DNA from: Anaerolineae bacterium
GTDB taxonomy: Bacteria; Chloroflexota; Anaerolineae; Anaerolineales; Villigracilaceae
Reading direction: 5' to 3'
NCBI GenBank assembly: GCA_022013685.1
Contig: JAKLPV010000151.1
Span: forward strand, 1-43,834
Length of the DNA stretch: 43,834 nucleotides
This document shows, one piece after another, positions 32,657 to 41,208 of the stretch. Every line of letters starts with the position of its first letter. Within the stretch, counting starts at the first letter, position 1. The position numbers and the translations under genes are program-made. The notes below the pieces were generated by a model. The model was not told the DNA's origin and did not search any database. It was given only the letters and a program-made list of their open reading frames with translations.

Positions 32657-34388
32657 CTTTCAGCGCCGCATCCCAGGTGAATTCACGATTGTCGCTGAAG
32701 TAGTAGTAGGTAATGCCATTGGGGAACAAAGCCACCACATTGCCGCTGACACCGAGCATCTGCGGCACCCAGAATTCGCAATCATATCCATCTGTGGGGC
32801 TGTAGTGGTTGGCCCAGAAGGAATTGTTATACATGCGCTGACTGTCAATCTTCACGCCGCGGTCATTTGGTTCTTGTTGCATCGCCGCCGCCAGCAGGCC
32901 AGGATGCAGGATTTGCTGGCCTTTGATTTGGCCGCCATCAGCAACAAGGAATGTTCCGATTTTGGCAATGTCATCGGGAATCCACCATTGGCCGTAGCCG
33001 CCTTCGGCCTGGCCCTGCCAGTTGTTATCGGCAGTACGCATGGTGGTATATACGCCGGGACCAAGCCCGAGCGGGATGTAGATTTCATCCACTACGAACT
33101 GATAGATATCAGCATCAGCGCCTTCCTGCGTTTGCAGGTAATTGTGCAGGGCGCGGGTCAGGATGAAGGTATCGCTGGTGCGATAGACCCAGCGCGTGCC
33201 CGGCTCTGCCTGGTGGGGCACATCGAAGGCCGCCTTGATTCGTTCTGCATAAGGCTGCGCGCTGAAAAATTCACCCATTTTGGCGCTATCGTCATCGGTC
33301 ATGAATCCCGGCGAAACATAATTCCCGGTGGACATATCCAGCGCATGGTTGAATGTCACCTGCTCCCAATCGCCGGGGCTGGCAGCGTATTCAGGAACGT
33401 AATCCTTGATCAGCAGGTCAGCCACTTCCAGGCCATATTTTTGCGCCAGGCGCATCAACGCCAGACTGACAAAGGCCGATTTGGCGGTCGAGTAGGAGGT
33501 GGCGCGCATCGCTTCGCAGTAGGGATAAACACCGAAACGGGTCTGGCAGCCGCCCAGGTAGTTGACGCCGTTGACCACAACTCCGTACCAGGTCAGGTGT
33601 TCGGGGGTTACGCCGCGCCCAAAAGCGGAGATGTCCACGTCGGGATAATCCTCGGCCAAGGCAGCGATGGGTTTGACTGGCATGCGCGCGGCCAGATCGG
33701 CGGCAAAATCCGTGCGGATTTGGTCTGACCCGGCAACTGCTCCCGGATGATAGTCCGCATCCAACAGTCCCCACAGGTTGGCGCGGGTATAACTGGTAGT
33801 TTCCTGTGTGATCTGGTACCAAACCTTCGAAACGCGCGTGTCATTGAACAGAAAGGTCAGCGTGCCGTTGAAGGTGGCATTGCCGCCTTTGACGGTCAAT
33901 GCAAAGGGCAGCGAGGCGCGTGAAAAGCCGCCATCGTCCGCTTCCTGCCAGACGCGCCCCGGCTCGAGGATGATGTTCCAAATAGGGTGGTTGGCGATGA
34001 TGTTGCCGCGCTGGACCGGGATCAGGAAACCATGAGCCTGCACAAAGTCGAAATCGAACTCTGGCAGGGAGGTGTATTCCGGGCCAAGTTTACCGCGCAG
34101 GATTTGGATGTGTCCGCCCTCTTGTTCGCCGAGTAGTTCGAGTCGGCCTTCAAAAGCGTGGGCGGGAGGCGCGGCCCCGGCGGGTGGGATCAGGGCGGAT
34201 TCGTCCAGCGGGCTTTCGAAAGTGAAGCCGTTGGTCAGGTCGGCGGCGGTGAGCAGGGTGCGTGTGGCAGTGGGAAGTGTTTCGGTAACGGCAGGCAGGC
34301 TGCGGGTGGGTGGCTGGGTTTCCGTCCTCCCGCCGCAGGCCGCCAGGAATAAGGTCAAAATCCAAAGGATGGAGATTATCTTTTTCAT
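32613..34388 (-). CDS. Beta-lactamase-fold serine hydrolase, lipoprotein
   Basis: A 591-residue secreted lipoprotein: signal MKKIISILWILTLFLAAC with lipobox LAAC, then a Thr/Pro linker. Residues about 50-250 form a domain without a recognised motif. From about 255 a class C beta-lactamase/DD-peptidase-like domain follows, with the active-site motif S300-T-A-K303 (SYSTAKSAF), a Tyr-bearing middle segment (WVYRTSDTFIL) and a C-terminal Gly-rich strand (EGGYGQWWIP). It may hydrolyse peptides or esters outside the cell, substrate unknown. The ATG overlaps the stop of the upstream GNAT gene (ATGA), placing it last in the minus-strand series. Its 3' end abuts the broken winged-helix gene. Confidence 0.87.
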   Translation of the reverse strand: MKKIISILWILTLFLAACGGRTETQPPTRSLPAVTETLPTATRTLLTAADLTNGFTFESPLDESALIPPAGAAPPAHAFEGRLELLGEQEGGHIQILRGKLGPEYTSLPEFDFDFVQAHGFLIPVQRGNIIANHPIWNIILEPGRVWQEADDGGFSRASLPFALTVKGGNATFNGTLTFLFNDTRVSKVWYQITQETTSYTRANLWGLLDADYHPGAVAGSDQIRTDFAADLAARMPVKPIAALAEDYPDVDISAFGRGVTPEHLTWYGVVVNGVNYLGGCQTRFGVYPYCEAMRATSYSTAKSAFVSLALMRLAQKYGLEVADLLIKDYVPEYAASPGDWEQVTFNHALDMSTGNYVSPGFMTDDDSAKMGEFFSAQPYAERIKAAFDVPHQAEPGTRWVYRTSDTFILTRALHNYLQTQEGADADIYQFVVDEIYIPLGLGPGVYTTMRTADNNWQGQAEGGYGQWWIPDDIAKIGTFLVADGGQIKGQQILHPGLLAAAMQQEPNDRGVKIDSQRMYNNSFWANHYSPTDGYDCEFWVPQMLGVSGNVVALFPNGITYYYFSDNREFTWDAALKETDISSDQPMLKEP

Positions 34389-35587
34389 CAGTATTCATCC
34401 CAATGGCTCAGCATCGGATACAGGTTGGGGAACAGCGCCCGCGCCAGGGGTTGGGCCAGCCCGGAACATTCCATCTCTGCCTTGCGGATGATTTCATCCG
34501 GTTCGTCGGAGCCAATCAAGAATCGGGCAATCTCGGCCCCGCCTCGCAGGACATGGGGCGTTGGCGTTTCGTCCGAAACGGCCACGTTCCCATCCGCAAG
34601 TTGGATGGTTGCGCTTTGCTCCCCGGCATCCAGGCGCAGGCTGCCTGTCCAACTGGCAAATTGCGAATTTTCGAGGCGTTTTTCGAACAAGGGAGCGAGT
34701 TTGGTTAGGGTAGCATGCAGGTTGATGATGCGCACCCGCCAGCCGGAATTGTCAAAATAACGGTTTTCGGCAATGCAATTGCCCTTGCGCAAATGCTGTA
34801 AAAGCGGGTGCAGGTGCGGTAGCGTAAAACAGGCAATTTTTTCATACCCGTCGCGCTCGAACAACTCGGCCAACACCGCCAGGCATTGACGCGGGTCGCC
34901 GGCGGCTTCCAGACAGAGCAGGGTTTTCGGCTCTTCTTCAGCAGGCGCGGCGTGGACGTAGCCAGCCAGGTTCCCAGCCGCATCCCGCCAGGCATGGACG
35001 CATAAATCTTCGGGATGCTTGTTGTAAAACGTGGGGCGGATGGCTGTACCGGTGAAGTCAGCATGGGCCCGGTTATAGAGCGCATCCATTTCGGGAACAT
35101 GCTCCAGCCCGAGCGGCTGGTAGGCTGGCGCTGGTTCGGTGACCGGGAAATCTTCCAGCTTGAAGCGGTAAGTGACATAGTTCCAGGCGCGGGCATAGCC
35201 CATTTTGACATAGTGCCGCCCGCGCAGGATGCTCAGGTCGTAGCCATCCTCCTTCATCGCATCGAAGGAGGCTTGCGCGGCCCGGTGCATGATGTTTTGC
35301 TTGCGGTAATCGGGGTGAGTCACCACCGCCCCAATGCCGCCTACTTTGAGTTGAACTGTTTCCAGGCGCATCTGGTAGCCCCACACGCCCCAGTGATGGA
35401 TTAACTTCCCACCATCGAAAACCAGCCGCGAAACGTCCCAATCGTAATGGCTGTTGCCGATGTAGTTGTCGCAATAAGCGTCCACGTACTGCCCGCCAGA
35501 AAAGGCATCGGCGGCAAGCTGGCCCATTAATCGTAGATGTGCAGGCTGGTTGGGGATGACAGGCAAACAGCTGCTATTGGTGGACAT
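34388..35587 (-). CDS. GNAT acetyltransferase, Eis-like
   Basis: A 399-residue protein. The N-terminal GNAT domain carries the acetyl-CoA loop region (GIGAVVTHPDYRKQNIMHRAAQ) and the Eis-type phrase ILRGRHYVKMGYARAWNYVTY. A second acetyltransferase-like half and a C-terminal sterol-carrier-like region (about 300-399, SLRLDAGEQSATIQ) follow, the three-part build of Eis proteins. Family members acetylate amines on aminoglycosides or proteins; the substrate here is unknown. It overlaps the upstream GNAT gene by 14 bases and the downstream hydrolase by ATGA, so all three are co-translated. Confidence 0.85.
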   Translation of the reverse strand: MSTNSSCLPVIPNQPAHLRLMGQLAADAFSGGQYVDAYCDNYIGNSHYDWDVSRLVFDGGKLIHHWGVWGYQMRLETVQLKVGGIGAVVTHPDYRKQNIMHRAAQASFDAMKEDGYDLSILRGRHYVKMGYARAWNYVTYRFKLEDFPVTEPAPAYQPLGLEHVPEMDALYNRAHADFTGTAIRPTFYNKHPEDLCVHAWRDAAGNLAGYVHAAPAEEEPKTLLCLEAAGDPRQCLAVLAELFERDGYEKIACFTLPHLHPLLQHLRKGNCIAENRYFDNSGWRVRIINLHATLTKLAPLFEKRLENSQFASWTGSLRLDAGEQSATIQLADGNVAVSDETPTPHVLRGGAEIARFLIGSDEPDEIIRKAEMECSGLAQPLARALFPNLYPMLSHWDEY

Positions 35588-36110
35588 GGTGATATTTCTC
35601 CATTGAAATGTTGTTGCGCATCAGTTGGATACCCCACAGGGGGATGGTCTCGAGGTAGGTCATCCCGCACTTCTGAATGACGCGCTGCGATGCCAGGTTG
35701 TCAGGATGCACCAGCGCGATGATGTGATCGAGCCGGATGCGCTCAAAACCAAACTGGAGCGCAGCCAGCGCGGCTTCGGTGGCATATCCCTTTCCCCAAT
35801 ATTCCGGGGAGAGCAGGAAGCCAACCTCGGTTTCATCCAATTCTGGCAGGAATTGCAGGCCGGCCCAGCCAATGATCTCCATCGCGCCTTGGGGGGCGAT
35901 GCCCCAATTGCCATAGCCATGTTCCAGCCAATGTTTTTCCTGTCCGGAAATCCAGCGCTCCACCTTTTCCAACTGTGGAGGCGCAGTTGATGGGAAATAT
36001 GCGAGTACATCCTTCATCTGGTAGATGCGGTGCAATATCGGGACATCGGTTTCCCGCAGGGGGCGGAGGGTCAGGGATACAGTTTGAAAGGTGGGTATCT
36101 GGGTGCTCAT
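35574..36110 (-). CDS. RimJ/RimL-type GNAT acetyltransferase
   Basis: A 178-residue single-domain N-acetyltransferase. The sequence shows the RimJ/L order: LTLRPLRETDVPILHRIYQ, VGFLLSPEYWGKGYATEAA (acetyl-CoA-binding loop), LDHIIALVHPDNLASQRVIQ and KCGMTYLE. Family members acetylate protein N-termini or small amines. The start at 36110 (MSTQIPTF) matches the family; the frame is open 26 codons further upstream without support. About 100 bases separate it from the gene upstream. Confidence 0.87.
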   Translation of the reverse strand: MSTQIPTFQTVSLTLRPLRETDVPILHRIYQMKDVLAYFPSTAPPQLEKVERWISGQEKHWLEHGYGNWGIAPQGAMEIIGWAGLQFLPELDETEVGFLLSPEYWGKGYATEAALAALQFGFERIRLDHIIALVHPDNLASQRVIQKCGMTYLETIPLWGIQLMRNNISMEKYHHVHQ

Positions 36111-36210
36111 CGTTGGAAGTATCCAAAAAAGATTATTTGCTGCTCTCGTTTTACCAGACCGTGTATTCAGCGACACAGGCTGGGCCATGTTTGAGAAATG
36201 CTGCGTGGTT

Positions 36211-37122
36211 TTATTCCAAATACTTCAGCCAGCACTCGCTATTGTAAATTTTCTTGAATCCAATCGCCCGGTAGAACTCCTGGTCTGAGCCGACATAAGC
36301 CACGCTCGCGCCGAGCGCACCGCAGCGGTAGATGCCCTCCAACACGGTGGCTTTGCCCAGTCCCAGGCGGCGGTAGCGCGGTTCGGTGGCGACCGGTTCG
36401 ACGTAGGCAAATTGGCCGGTCGGTTCGTAGAACATCCCGCAGAAGGCGGCAAACTCCCCATCCGGGGCCGAGACGGCGATTTTCAGGTCGCGCCGTGCTT
36501 TGGGGGTGTCGAACATCGCCCGACGGCTCTCGAATTCTGCTTCGTTCATCGGCACATCCTCGCCGTGGTCGAAGCCGCGCCACATGACCTGATGCACTTT
36601 GGCCCAGTCAGGTTCTTCGGCCAGGCTGGTCAGGCGGAAGCCGTCGGGGAGCATGAGCGCGGGGAACGGGTCTGCGATTTCGAAGCCATACAGCGGGCGG
36701 GTCTCATCCGGTTCTTTGTAATAGCCGCGCGACTGCACCAGCGCCAAGAATTCCGGGTCGTTGTCGTTGACGTAGGCGCACAGATACCTTCGGCGATCAT
36801 CCTTTTTGGAGATTCCGGCAAGGTTGGCTTCGGCGTAGTCGAGCATTTCTTCGCGCAGGTGGCGATATTCGGGATGAAACTGGAAAAAAGCCTCGCCAAG
36901 ATGCCATTCATAGTGGCAGACGGCGACGATTTCCCCGGCCTGTTCCCATATCCCGATTTTGCCTAAATGTGCAGGCTCCAGCGCCGGGTGGAAGTGCATG
37001 TACTCCCAGGCCGGTTCGAGCCAATTGCCATCGGCATTGCCGGGCTGGTGATGGGTGATCAGGAATTGACTGATGCGTTGGTAATCTTGGGGGTGATTGT
37101 AGTGTCGAAAGGTGGTTTTCAT
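36211..37122 (-). CDS. Tandem-domain GNAT acetyltransferase
   Basis: A 303-residue protein with two GNAT-like halves. The C-terminal half has the clear acetyl-CoA motif FAYVEPVATEPRYRRLGLGK, followed by GASVAYVGSDQEFYRAIGFK. The N-terminal half (about 1-150; HPEYRHLREEMLDYAEANL) is weaker and may be structural. It starts MKTTFRHYNHPQDYQRI, related in style to the genes at 40285-41208, suggesting duplication within this cluster. Substrate unknown. Confidence 0.85.
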   Translation of the reverse strand: MKTTFRHYNHPQDYQRISQFLITHHQPGNADGNWLEPAWEYMHFHPALEPAHLGKIGIWEQAGEIVAVCHYEWHLGEAFFQFHPEYRHLREEMLDYAEANLAGISKKDDRRRYLCAYVNDNDPEFLALVQSRGYYKEPDETRPLYGFEIADPFPALMLPDGFRLTSLAEEPDWAKVHQVMWRGFDHGEDVPMNEAEFESRRAMFDTPKARRDLKIAVSAPDGEFAAFCGMFYEPTGQFAYVEPVATEPRYRRLGLGKATVLEGIYRCGALGASVAYVGSDQEFYRAIGFKKIYNSECWLKYLE

Positions 37123-37131
37123 TTTCTCTCT

Positions 37132-38181
37132 TTACAACTCAAACGGTCTTTCGGGCGAAAAAACAGGGTCGAAAAAGCCCAGATAGGGGATGTCGTTCTC
37201 GATACAGTGGATTTTATAGCGCAGCCCGGCCTGGATTTCATCGTCCGGCTCGTCCAGGTACTGGGCGTAGTGCAGCAACTCCTGCATCTGCACCAGGCGC
37301 AGGAAAAGCGGCAGGCGCGCCAACCACGCCTCGCTGAGCGTGTTCTCGCGGGTGTAACCGGTCAGGATGTGTTCCATGTAGTGGGCCATAAAATCCTGCC
37401 GTTCGGCCAGTGGGCGGAACATGGCCCGGCCAATCCCGCCTTCCCAGGCGCAGGCCAGTTCGTGCATGAACCAGAAATAGCAACTGTCATCGAAGTCGAA
37501 GATCGTGATGTCGCCGTTGTCATAATCGACGGTGAAATTGCCATCGTTTAAATCGTTGTGGATCAATCCGTAGGAATCCACGTCCTGGGGGAGAGTGTGG
37601 AGTTCGGCAATGAGTTGGTCATATTTTTTGTGGATGAGCGGCAGCCGCTCCCCATACGGAAAGCCGCGGTAATACTCCCACCGATGCCATTCTGGCCGCT
37701 TAATCGACTCGCTCAACGGCTGGTAGGTTTTTGCCAGGCGGTGCATCTGGCCGAGCGCCTGGCCCCAATTCTGGAAATACTCGTTAATGGAGACGCCCTC
37801 GCGATAGCGGTAGCCGTTATCGGGTACGCGCATCCCCCGGCCTTTGACGAATGAGACGGCGATGAAGTCCAGCCCGGCAGCGGGAATCACCTCGAGCAGG
37901 TTCCCGTTTACGGATGGAACCGGCCTCGAAACGCGCATCCCACCCTCGGCCAGGTACTCCACGAAGTGCTGTTCGGCCTGGATGAGTTCCACTGACCGGT
38001 CAGGACGGTAGGACAAACGCAAGATGCGCGGTTGGCCCTCGTTTTCGTAATGATAAACCAGGTTGGCGCAGCCTTCGTAGTCATCGAATTTGCCCAAAGC
38101 GGCTTTGGATGTATCGAACAGGTTGGCGGCGGTTTCCAGCACATCCTTTTCACAGATGTGGGTAATGGCTTCCCTGTTCAT
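37132..38181 (-). CDS. APH-family phosphotransferase (aminoglycoside/homoserine kinase-like)
   Basis: A 349-residue kinase-fold enzyme. The catalytic loop is HNDLNDGN (H208-N215, with D210 as base), and the metal-binding DFD follows as TIFDFDD (229-232). The N-terminal lobe has the ATP-binding Lys/Arg region (RILRLSYRPDRSVELIQAE). It resembles the APH family used for aminoglycosides, homoserine, choline and fructosamine; the acceptor cannot be told from sequence. It overlaps the upstream gene at ATGA-type spacing (38178-38181) and lies among acetyltransferase genes, which fits a role in modifying small amines or amino sugars. Confidence 0.87.
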   Translation of the reverse strand: MNREAITHICEKDVLETAANLFDTSKAALGKFDDYEGCANLVYHYENEGQPRILRLSYRPDRSVELIQAEQHFVEYLAEGGMRVSRPVPSVNGNLLEVIPAAGLDFIAVSFVKGRGMRVPDNGYRYREGVSINEYFQNWGQALGQMHRLAKTYQPLSESIKRPEWHRWEYYRGFPYGERLPLIHKKYDQLIAELHTLPQDVDSYGLIHNDLNDGNFTVDYDNGDITIFDFDDSCYFWFMHELACAWEGGIGRAMFRPLAERQDFMAHYMEHILTGYTRENTLSEAWLARLPLFLRLVQMQELLHYAQYLDEPDDEIQAGLRYKIHCIENDIPYLGFFDPVFSPERPFEL

Positions 38182-39137
38182 TTCACATCCTCTGGCAAAT
38201 GGATGGCAAAGCGGCAGCGCTCATCGCCCTGCAACACCGACTCAAGCACGTCCACCTGGATTTTCTGCCCCAACGCGCCTTCCCAGGGCTTTTTGTGGAA
38301 GCCGGCGCTGCAATTGCAGAAAATCGGAGCGACTTTTTCGCCGCTTTTGACGGCCTCGCGCGCCCAGGGGCAGTGGCAGTAGTAATAGCGCTTCAAGACC
38401 GGATCGCGCTCGGCCAGATATTGCCCGGTCAGGAAGGGAATTTTGGTTTCGTAGACGATGTTGCCCACGCGCACCCCGCCGCCCATTTCCGGTTCGCTGC
38501 GGATGAAGTCCAGCACCTCGTCGGTCACTTCCTGGGCAAAGAATAGGCGGCCTTCGCGCTGGCAGGTTTCCATCTGTTCCATGAATTTCTGCTTCTTTTT
38601 GACAAGGTACTCGTCCACGCTGGCGCAGGACTGGAAGATGGTGCGCTCTTCGGCATAATCGGGCAAGTCGCGCAGGCTGTCACTGATCAGTGCGCGGCAG
38701 GCCTCGGGGCCGAGGGCCTTTTCGAGCCGTTCGATGACTGGCTGCATATAGCGCGGCTTTTCAGGCGTGGGAATGCCGTAGGGAGCCACGCCAATCTCGG
38801 CGAACATCTCATCCCGAAAAGCTGCGCCGTACTTCTCGCCAATCCGTTTGTAGAGGTTTTCCTGGGCTTCACCGCCATCCAGCGATTCGAGAAAAGCGAT
38901 GAAAGTGGCATTGTTTTTGGTGAACAGTCCGTAACGCGCCAGGGTGATGAGATTTTCTTCGCTGTTTTGCCCCTCGGCAATGAGAATCTTGGAGAAAGCC
39001 CAGGCTGTTTCGGTGGAAAACCCTCCAGCTTGGGTGGCATACTGCTCGAAACGCTCGGCCAGCGCCAGGGCGGAATCCAGCTTTTCCGCAGGCACTTTGC
39101 GCCCTTCGAGCATGGCGCGAAATCCTTGTTTGTCCAT
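38178..39137 (-). CDS. Cysteine-rich protein of unknown function, V4R-like C-terminus
   Basis: A 319-residue soluble protein. The C-terminal third holds a cysteine set, YYYCHCPWAREA and IFCNCSAGFHKKPWEG, and ends in VDVLESVLQGDERCRFAIHL. That last phrase resembles the V4R/XylR-N small-molecule-binding fold, in which such Cys residues can hold a metal. The N-terminal two thirds are helical and unrecognised (DUF6144-like, from memory). The gene overlaps the APH-type kinase start by four bases and sits between it and the ICMT-like gene. It could be a ligand sensor or a metal-dependent enzyme. Confidence 0.7.
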   Translation of the reverse strand: MDKQGFRAMLEGRKVPAEKLDSALALAERFEQYATQAGGFSTETAWAFSKILIAEGQNSEENLITLARYGLFTKNNATFIAFLESLDGGEAQENLYKRIGEKYGAAFRDEMFAEIGVAPYGIPTPEKPRYMQPVIERLEKALGPEACRALISDSLRDLPDYAEERTIFQSCASVDEYLVKKKQKFMEQMETCQREGRLFFAQEVTDEVLDFIRSEPEMGGGVRVGNIVYETKIPFLTGQYLAERDPVLKRYYYCHCPWAREAVKSGEKVAPIFCNCSAGFHKKPWEGALGQKIQVDVLESVLQGDERCRFAIHLPEDVK

Positions 39138-39150
39138 AGAATAATCCTTT

Positions 39151-39837
39151 CTACCAAATGCCCGGCAACAGGCGGTACTTGACCTTTTGGCGATATTTGG
39201 CGTATCCGCTCAACTCGCGCAGGAGAACTTCTTCCTCGTTGCGGATGCGCGCACCAAGCAGGGGGATGATCATCAGCGCTGGCAGGATGGCCCAGTAGGA
39301 ACCCAGCGCCAGCGGCGAGGCGATATAGAGCAAAGCCACCCCAAAATACATCGGGTGCCGCACGATGGCATACGGGCCAGTGCTGACGACTTTCTGCTCG
39401 GCTTCCACTTCAACAGTGCGCGAGAGGAAGCTGTTAACCGTCAGCACCCAGAAGGTGATCATATAACCGGCAAAGACCAGCCCATCGGCCAGGATCGAAG
39501 CCCAGGCCGGGACATTGGACCAGCCAAGGCGCACATCGAACCCCGGCAGGGTAAATGCCAGCAAGAAGTAGATGCCGAGAAATCCGATGATTTTTTGTTG
39601 GGCGCTCTCTTTTTCGCGCATGCGCATACGGCGCTCAAGCAGGGCCGGGTCGTTTCTGAACAGGTAGACGGTTGATCCCAGCATTGGCAGCAGCAGCGTG
39701 ACGAGATACAGCCAGCCCTGCCAGTAGTTCCACGTTCCGGCCGGCAAGATGATGATGAGCGCAATGAAGGGGATGCCCAGCCCGATGCGCAGGGCCACGC
39801 CAATCAGTAGTTTTGGAGAGATGGGGGTTGTTTTCAT
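39151..39837 (-). CDS. Membrane methyltransferase, isoprenylcysteine carboxyl methyltransferase-like
   Basis: A 228-residue protein with five or so membrane segments and the ICMT/PEMT signature near the C-terminus: GPYAIVRHPMYFGVALLY, then RIRNEEEVLLRELSGY. These residues bind S-adenosylmethionine at the membrane face. Bacterial relatives methylate lipids or unknown small molecules. It lies 13 bases after the start of the next gene in the series, clearly in the same transcription unit. Confidence 0.88.
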   Translation of the reverse strand: MKTTPISPKLLIGVALRIGLGIPFIALIIILPAGTWNYWQGWLYLVTLLLPMLGSTVYLFRNDPALLERRMRMREKESAQQKIIGFLGIYFLLAFTLPGFDVRLGWSNVPAWASILADGLVFAGYMITFWVLTVNSFLSRTVEVEAEQKVVSTGPYAIVRHPMYFGVALLYIASPLALGSYWAILPALMIIPLLGARIRNEEEVLLRELSGYAKYRQKVKYRLLPGIW

Positions 39838-39840
39838 AGC

Positions 39841-40266
39841 TCAGAGTTGTTTGGTCATATAGTAGCGGGTGTGGCCGGGCGGGAAATCTTTGAGTTCGCC
39901 AAAAACCCGGTAGCCGTGTTGTTTGTAAAATTCGGGGGCCTGGAAACTGAAGGTGTCGAAAAAGGCGTTGGTCGCGCCGCGCTGGCGGGCTGCTTCCTCG
40001 GCCTGGGTCAGCAGTTGGTGGCCATAGCCTTGTCCGCGCAGTTCCTCGCGGATGAATAACAGGTTGATATAGAGCCAACCCCAGTAGATTTCGCCGATCA
40101 GGCCGCCGACAACCTTGCCTTCGGCGTCATACAGCGCCAGGCAGAGATGTTGGAAGCTATCCGGGCCGCCGTGCTGGGTGTTGTATTGGCCGATGCCGCG
40201 ACCGATGACTTCCCACATTTCATCAGTGGGTTTTTCAACGGGTTCGATGCGATATTCTGTGGACAT
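39841..40266 (-). CDS. Small GNAT acetyltransferase
   Basis: A 141-residue single GNAT domain. The acetyl-CoA-binding segment is LFIREELRGQGYGHQLLTQA, followed by GATNAFFDTFSFQAPEFYKQHG and the closing YYMTKQL. It is a typical compact GNAT with a family preference for small-molecule amines. The stop codon lies three bases before the methyltransferase ATG. AAGGAG stands before the ATG at 40266. Confidence 0.88.
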   Translation of the reverse strand: MSTEYRIEPVEKPTDEMWEVIGRGIGQYNTQHGGPDSFQHLCLALYDAEGKVVGGLIGEIYWGWLYINLLFIREELRGQGYGHQLLTQAEEAARQRGATNAFFDTFSFQAPEFYKQHGYRVFGELKDFPPGHTRYYMTKQL

Positions 40267-40284
40267 GTTGTTTTCTCCTTGGAA

Positions 40285-41208
40285 TTAACCCTGACCAAAT
40301 TGCTTAAGCCAGGTGTCGGTGACTTTCATATCCGTCATCACGGAGCGATAGAGGGCGTCCGCGGGGTCTTCGTTGGCGGTGGAGAAGACGCGGGTGCAGC
40401 CGAGATGTTGGAGCCTGCGCATCCCTTCGATCATGATGGCTTTGCCCAATCCGCGCCGCCAGTGTTCGGCAGCCACGCCTACCAGCACGGTGACGGCGCT
40501 GCGGGTGGTGTCGTCGTAATAGATGGTGCAGAACCCGGCGATTTCGCCGGTTTCGGTGGCGGCGACTACATCCAGGTCGCGGCGGTAGAGCGGGGCGGAT
40601 TGGATGTTTTTGTACCAGGAATAATCGCCATCGTAGTTGGAAGCGGGCTCATCTGAGTGGAAGGCGCGCCACGAACACCAACTGCGGGATGGATGCTCGC
40701 TTTCATCACCCATTGAGCGCAGGGTGTATCCGGCTGGGGGTACGGGAGCAGGAAGCGGGGCGGTTAAGTCCCGTCGGTAGTGGTGATTCCAGCCGGGGCG
40801 TTGGATAAGGCCCCTCGAAGTGAGAACTTCCCGGCGCAGGTCATCATCCGCAAAGACCGGGGCGATGATGCGATTCTGTTCGACAAAATTTGCTTCGATG
40901 TAAGCGAAAATCTCGTGTTCGAGTTCGGCGCTGCGGAAACGGGGATGGACATGGACACGGATTTCGCCGCCTCCATAGGGATGGGCAACCGCTGCAAGGT
41001 CGCCGTGTTCGGTTTCCCAACCAACCGCGACCTGCTCGAAGGGCGGTGTGACGCCGCAGGTGGCGATGAGGTGCCAGCGCCAATAATCGAGACGGGCGAC
41101 GTGCCAACTGTGTTCGAGACGGTCGTTGAGTGGGAAAACTTCGCGCAGGAAGTTGCGGGCGCGGAAGTAGTCGCTTGCGGTGGTTAGTAGGCGCATGGTC
41201 AGGTTCAT
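40285..41208 (-). CDS. Tandem-domain GNAT acetyltransferase
   Basis: A 307-residue protein built like the gene at 36211-37122. The C-terminal GNAT half has TRSAVTVLVGVAAEHWRRGL and GKAIMIEGMRRLQHLGCTRV, ending in YRSVMTDMKVTDTWLKQF. The N-terminal half begins MNLTMRLLTTASDYFRARNF. The ATG overlaps the stop codon of the serine hydrolase gene upstream (41205-41208). Substrate unknown. Confidence 0.85.
   Translation of the reverse strand: MNLTMRLLTTASDYFRARNFLREVFPLNDRLEHSWHVARLDYWRWHLIATCGVTPPFEQVAVGWETEHGDLAAVAHPYGGGEIRVHVHPRFRSAELEHEIFAYIEANFVEQNRIIAPVFADDDLRREVLTSRGLIQRPGWNHHYRRDLTAPLPAPVPPAGYTLRSMGDESEHPSRSWCSWRAFHSDEPASNYDGDYSWYKNIQSAPLYRRDLDVVAATETGEIAGFCTIYYDDTTRSAVTVLVGVAAEHWRRGLGKAIMIEGMRRLQHLGCTRVFSTANEDPADALYRSVMTDMKVTDTWLKQFGQG

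Noticed and set aside
32634..33728. 364-codon plus-strand frame opposite the serine hydrolase
   Set aside because: The opposite strand has a signal peptide, lipobox and SxxK motif, while this frame shows nothing recognisable.
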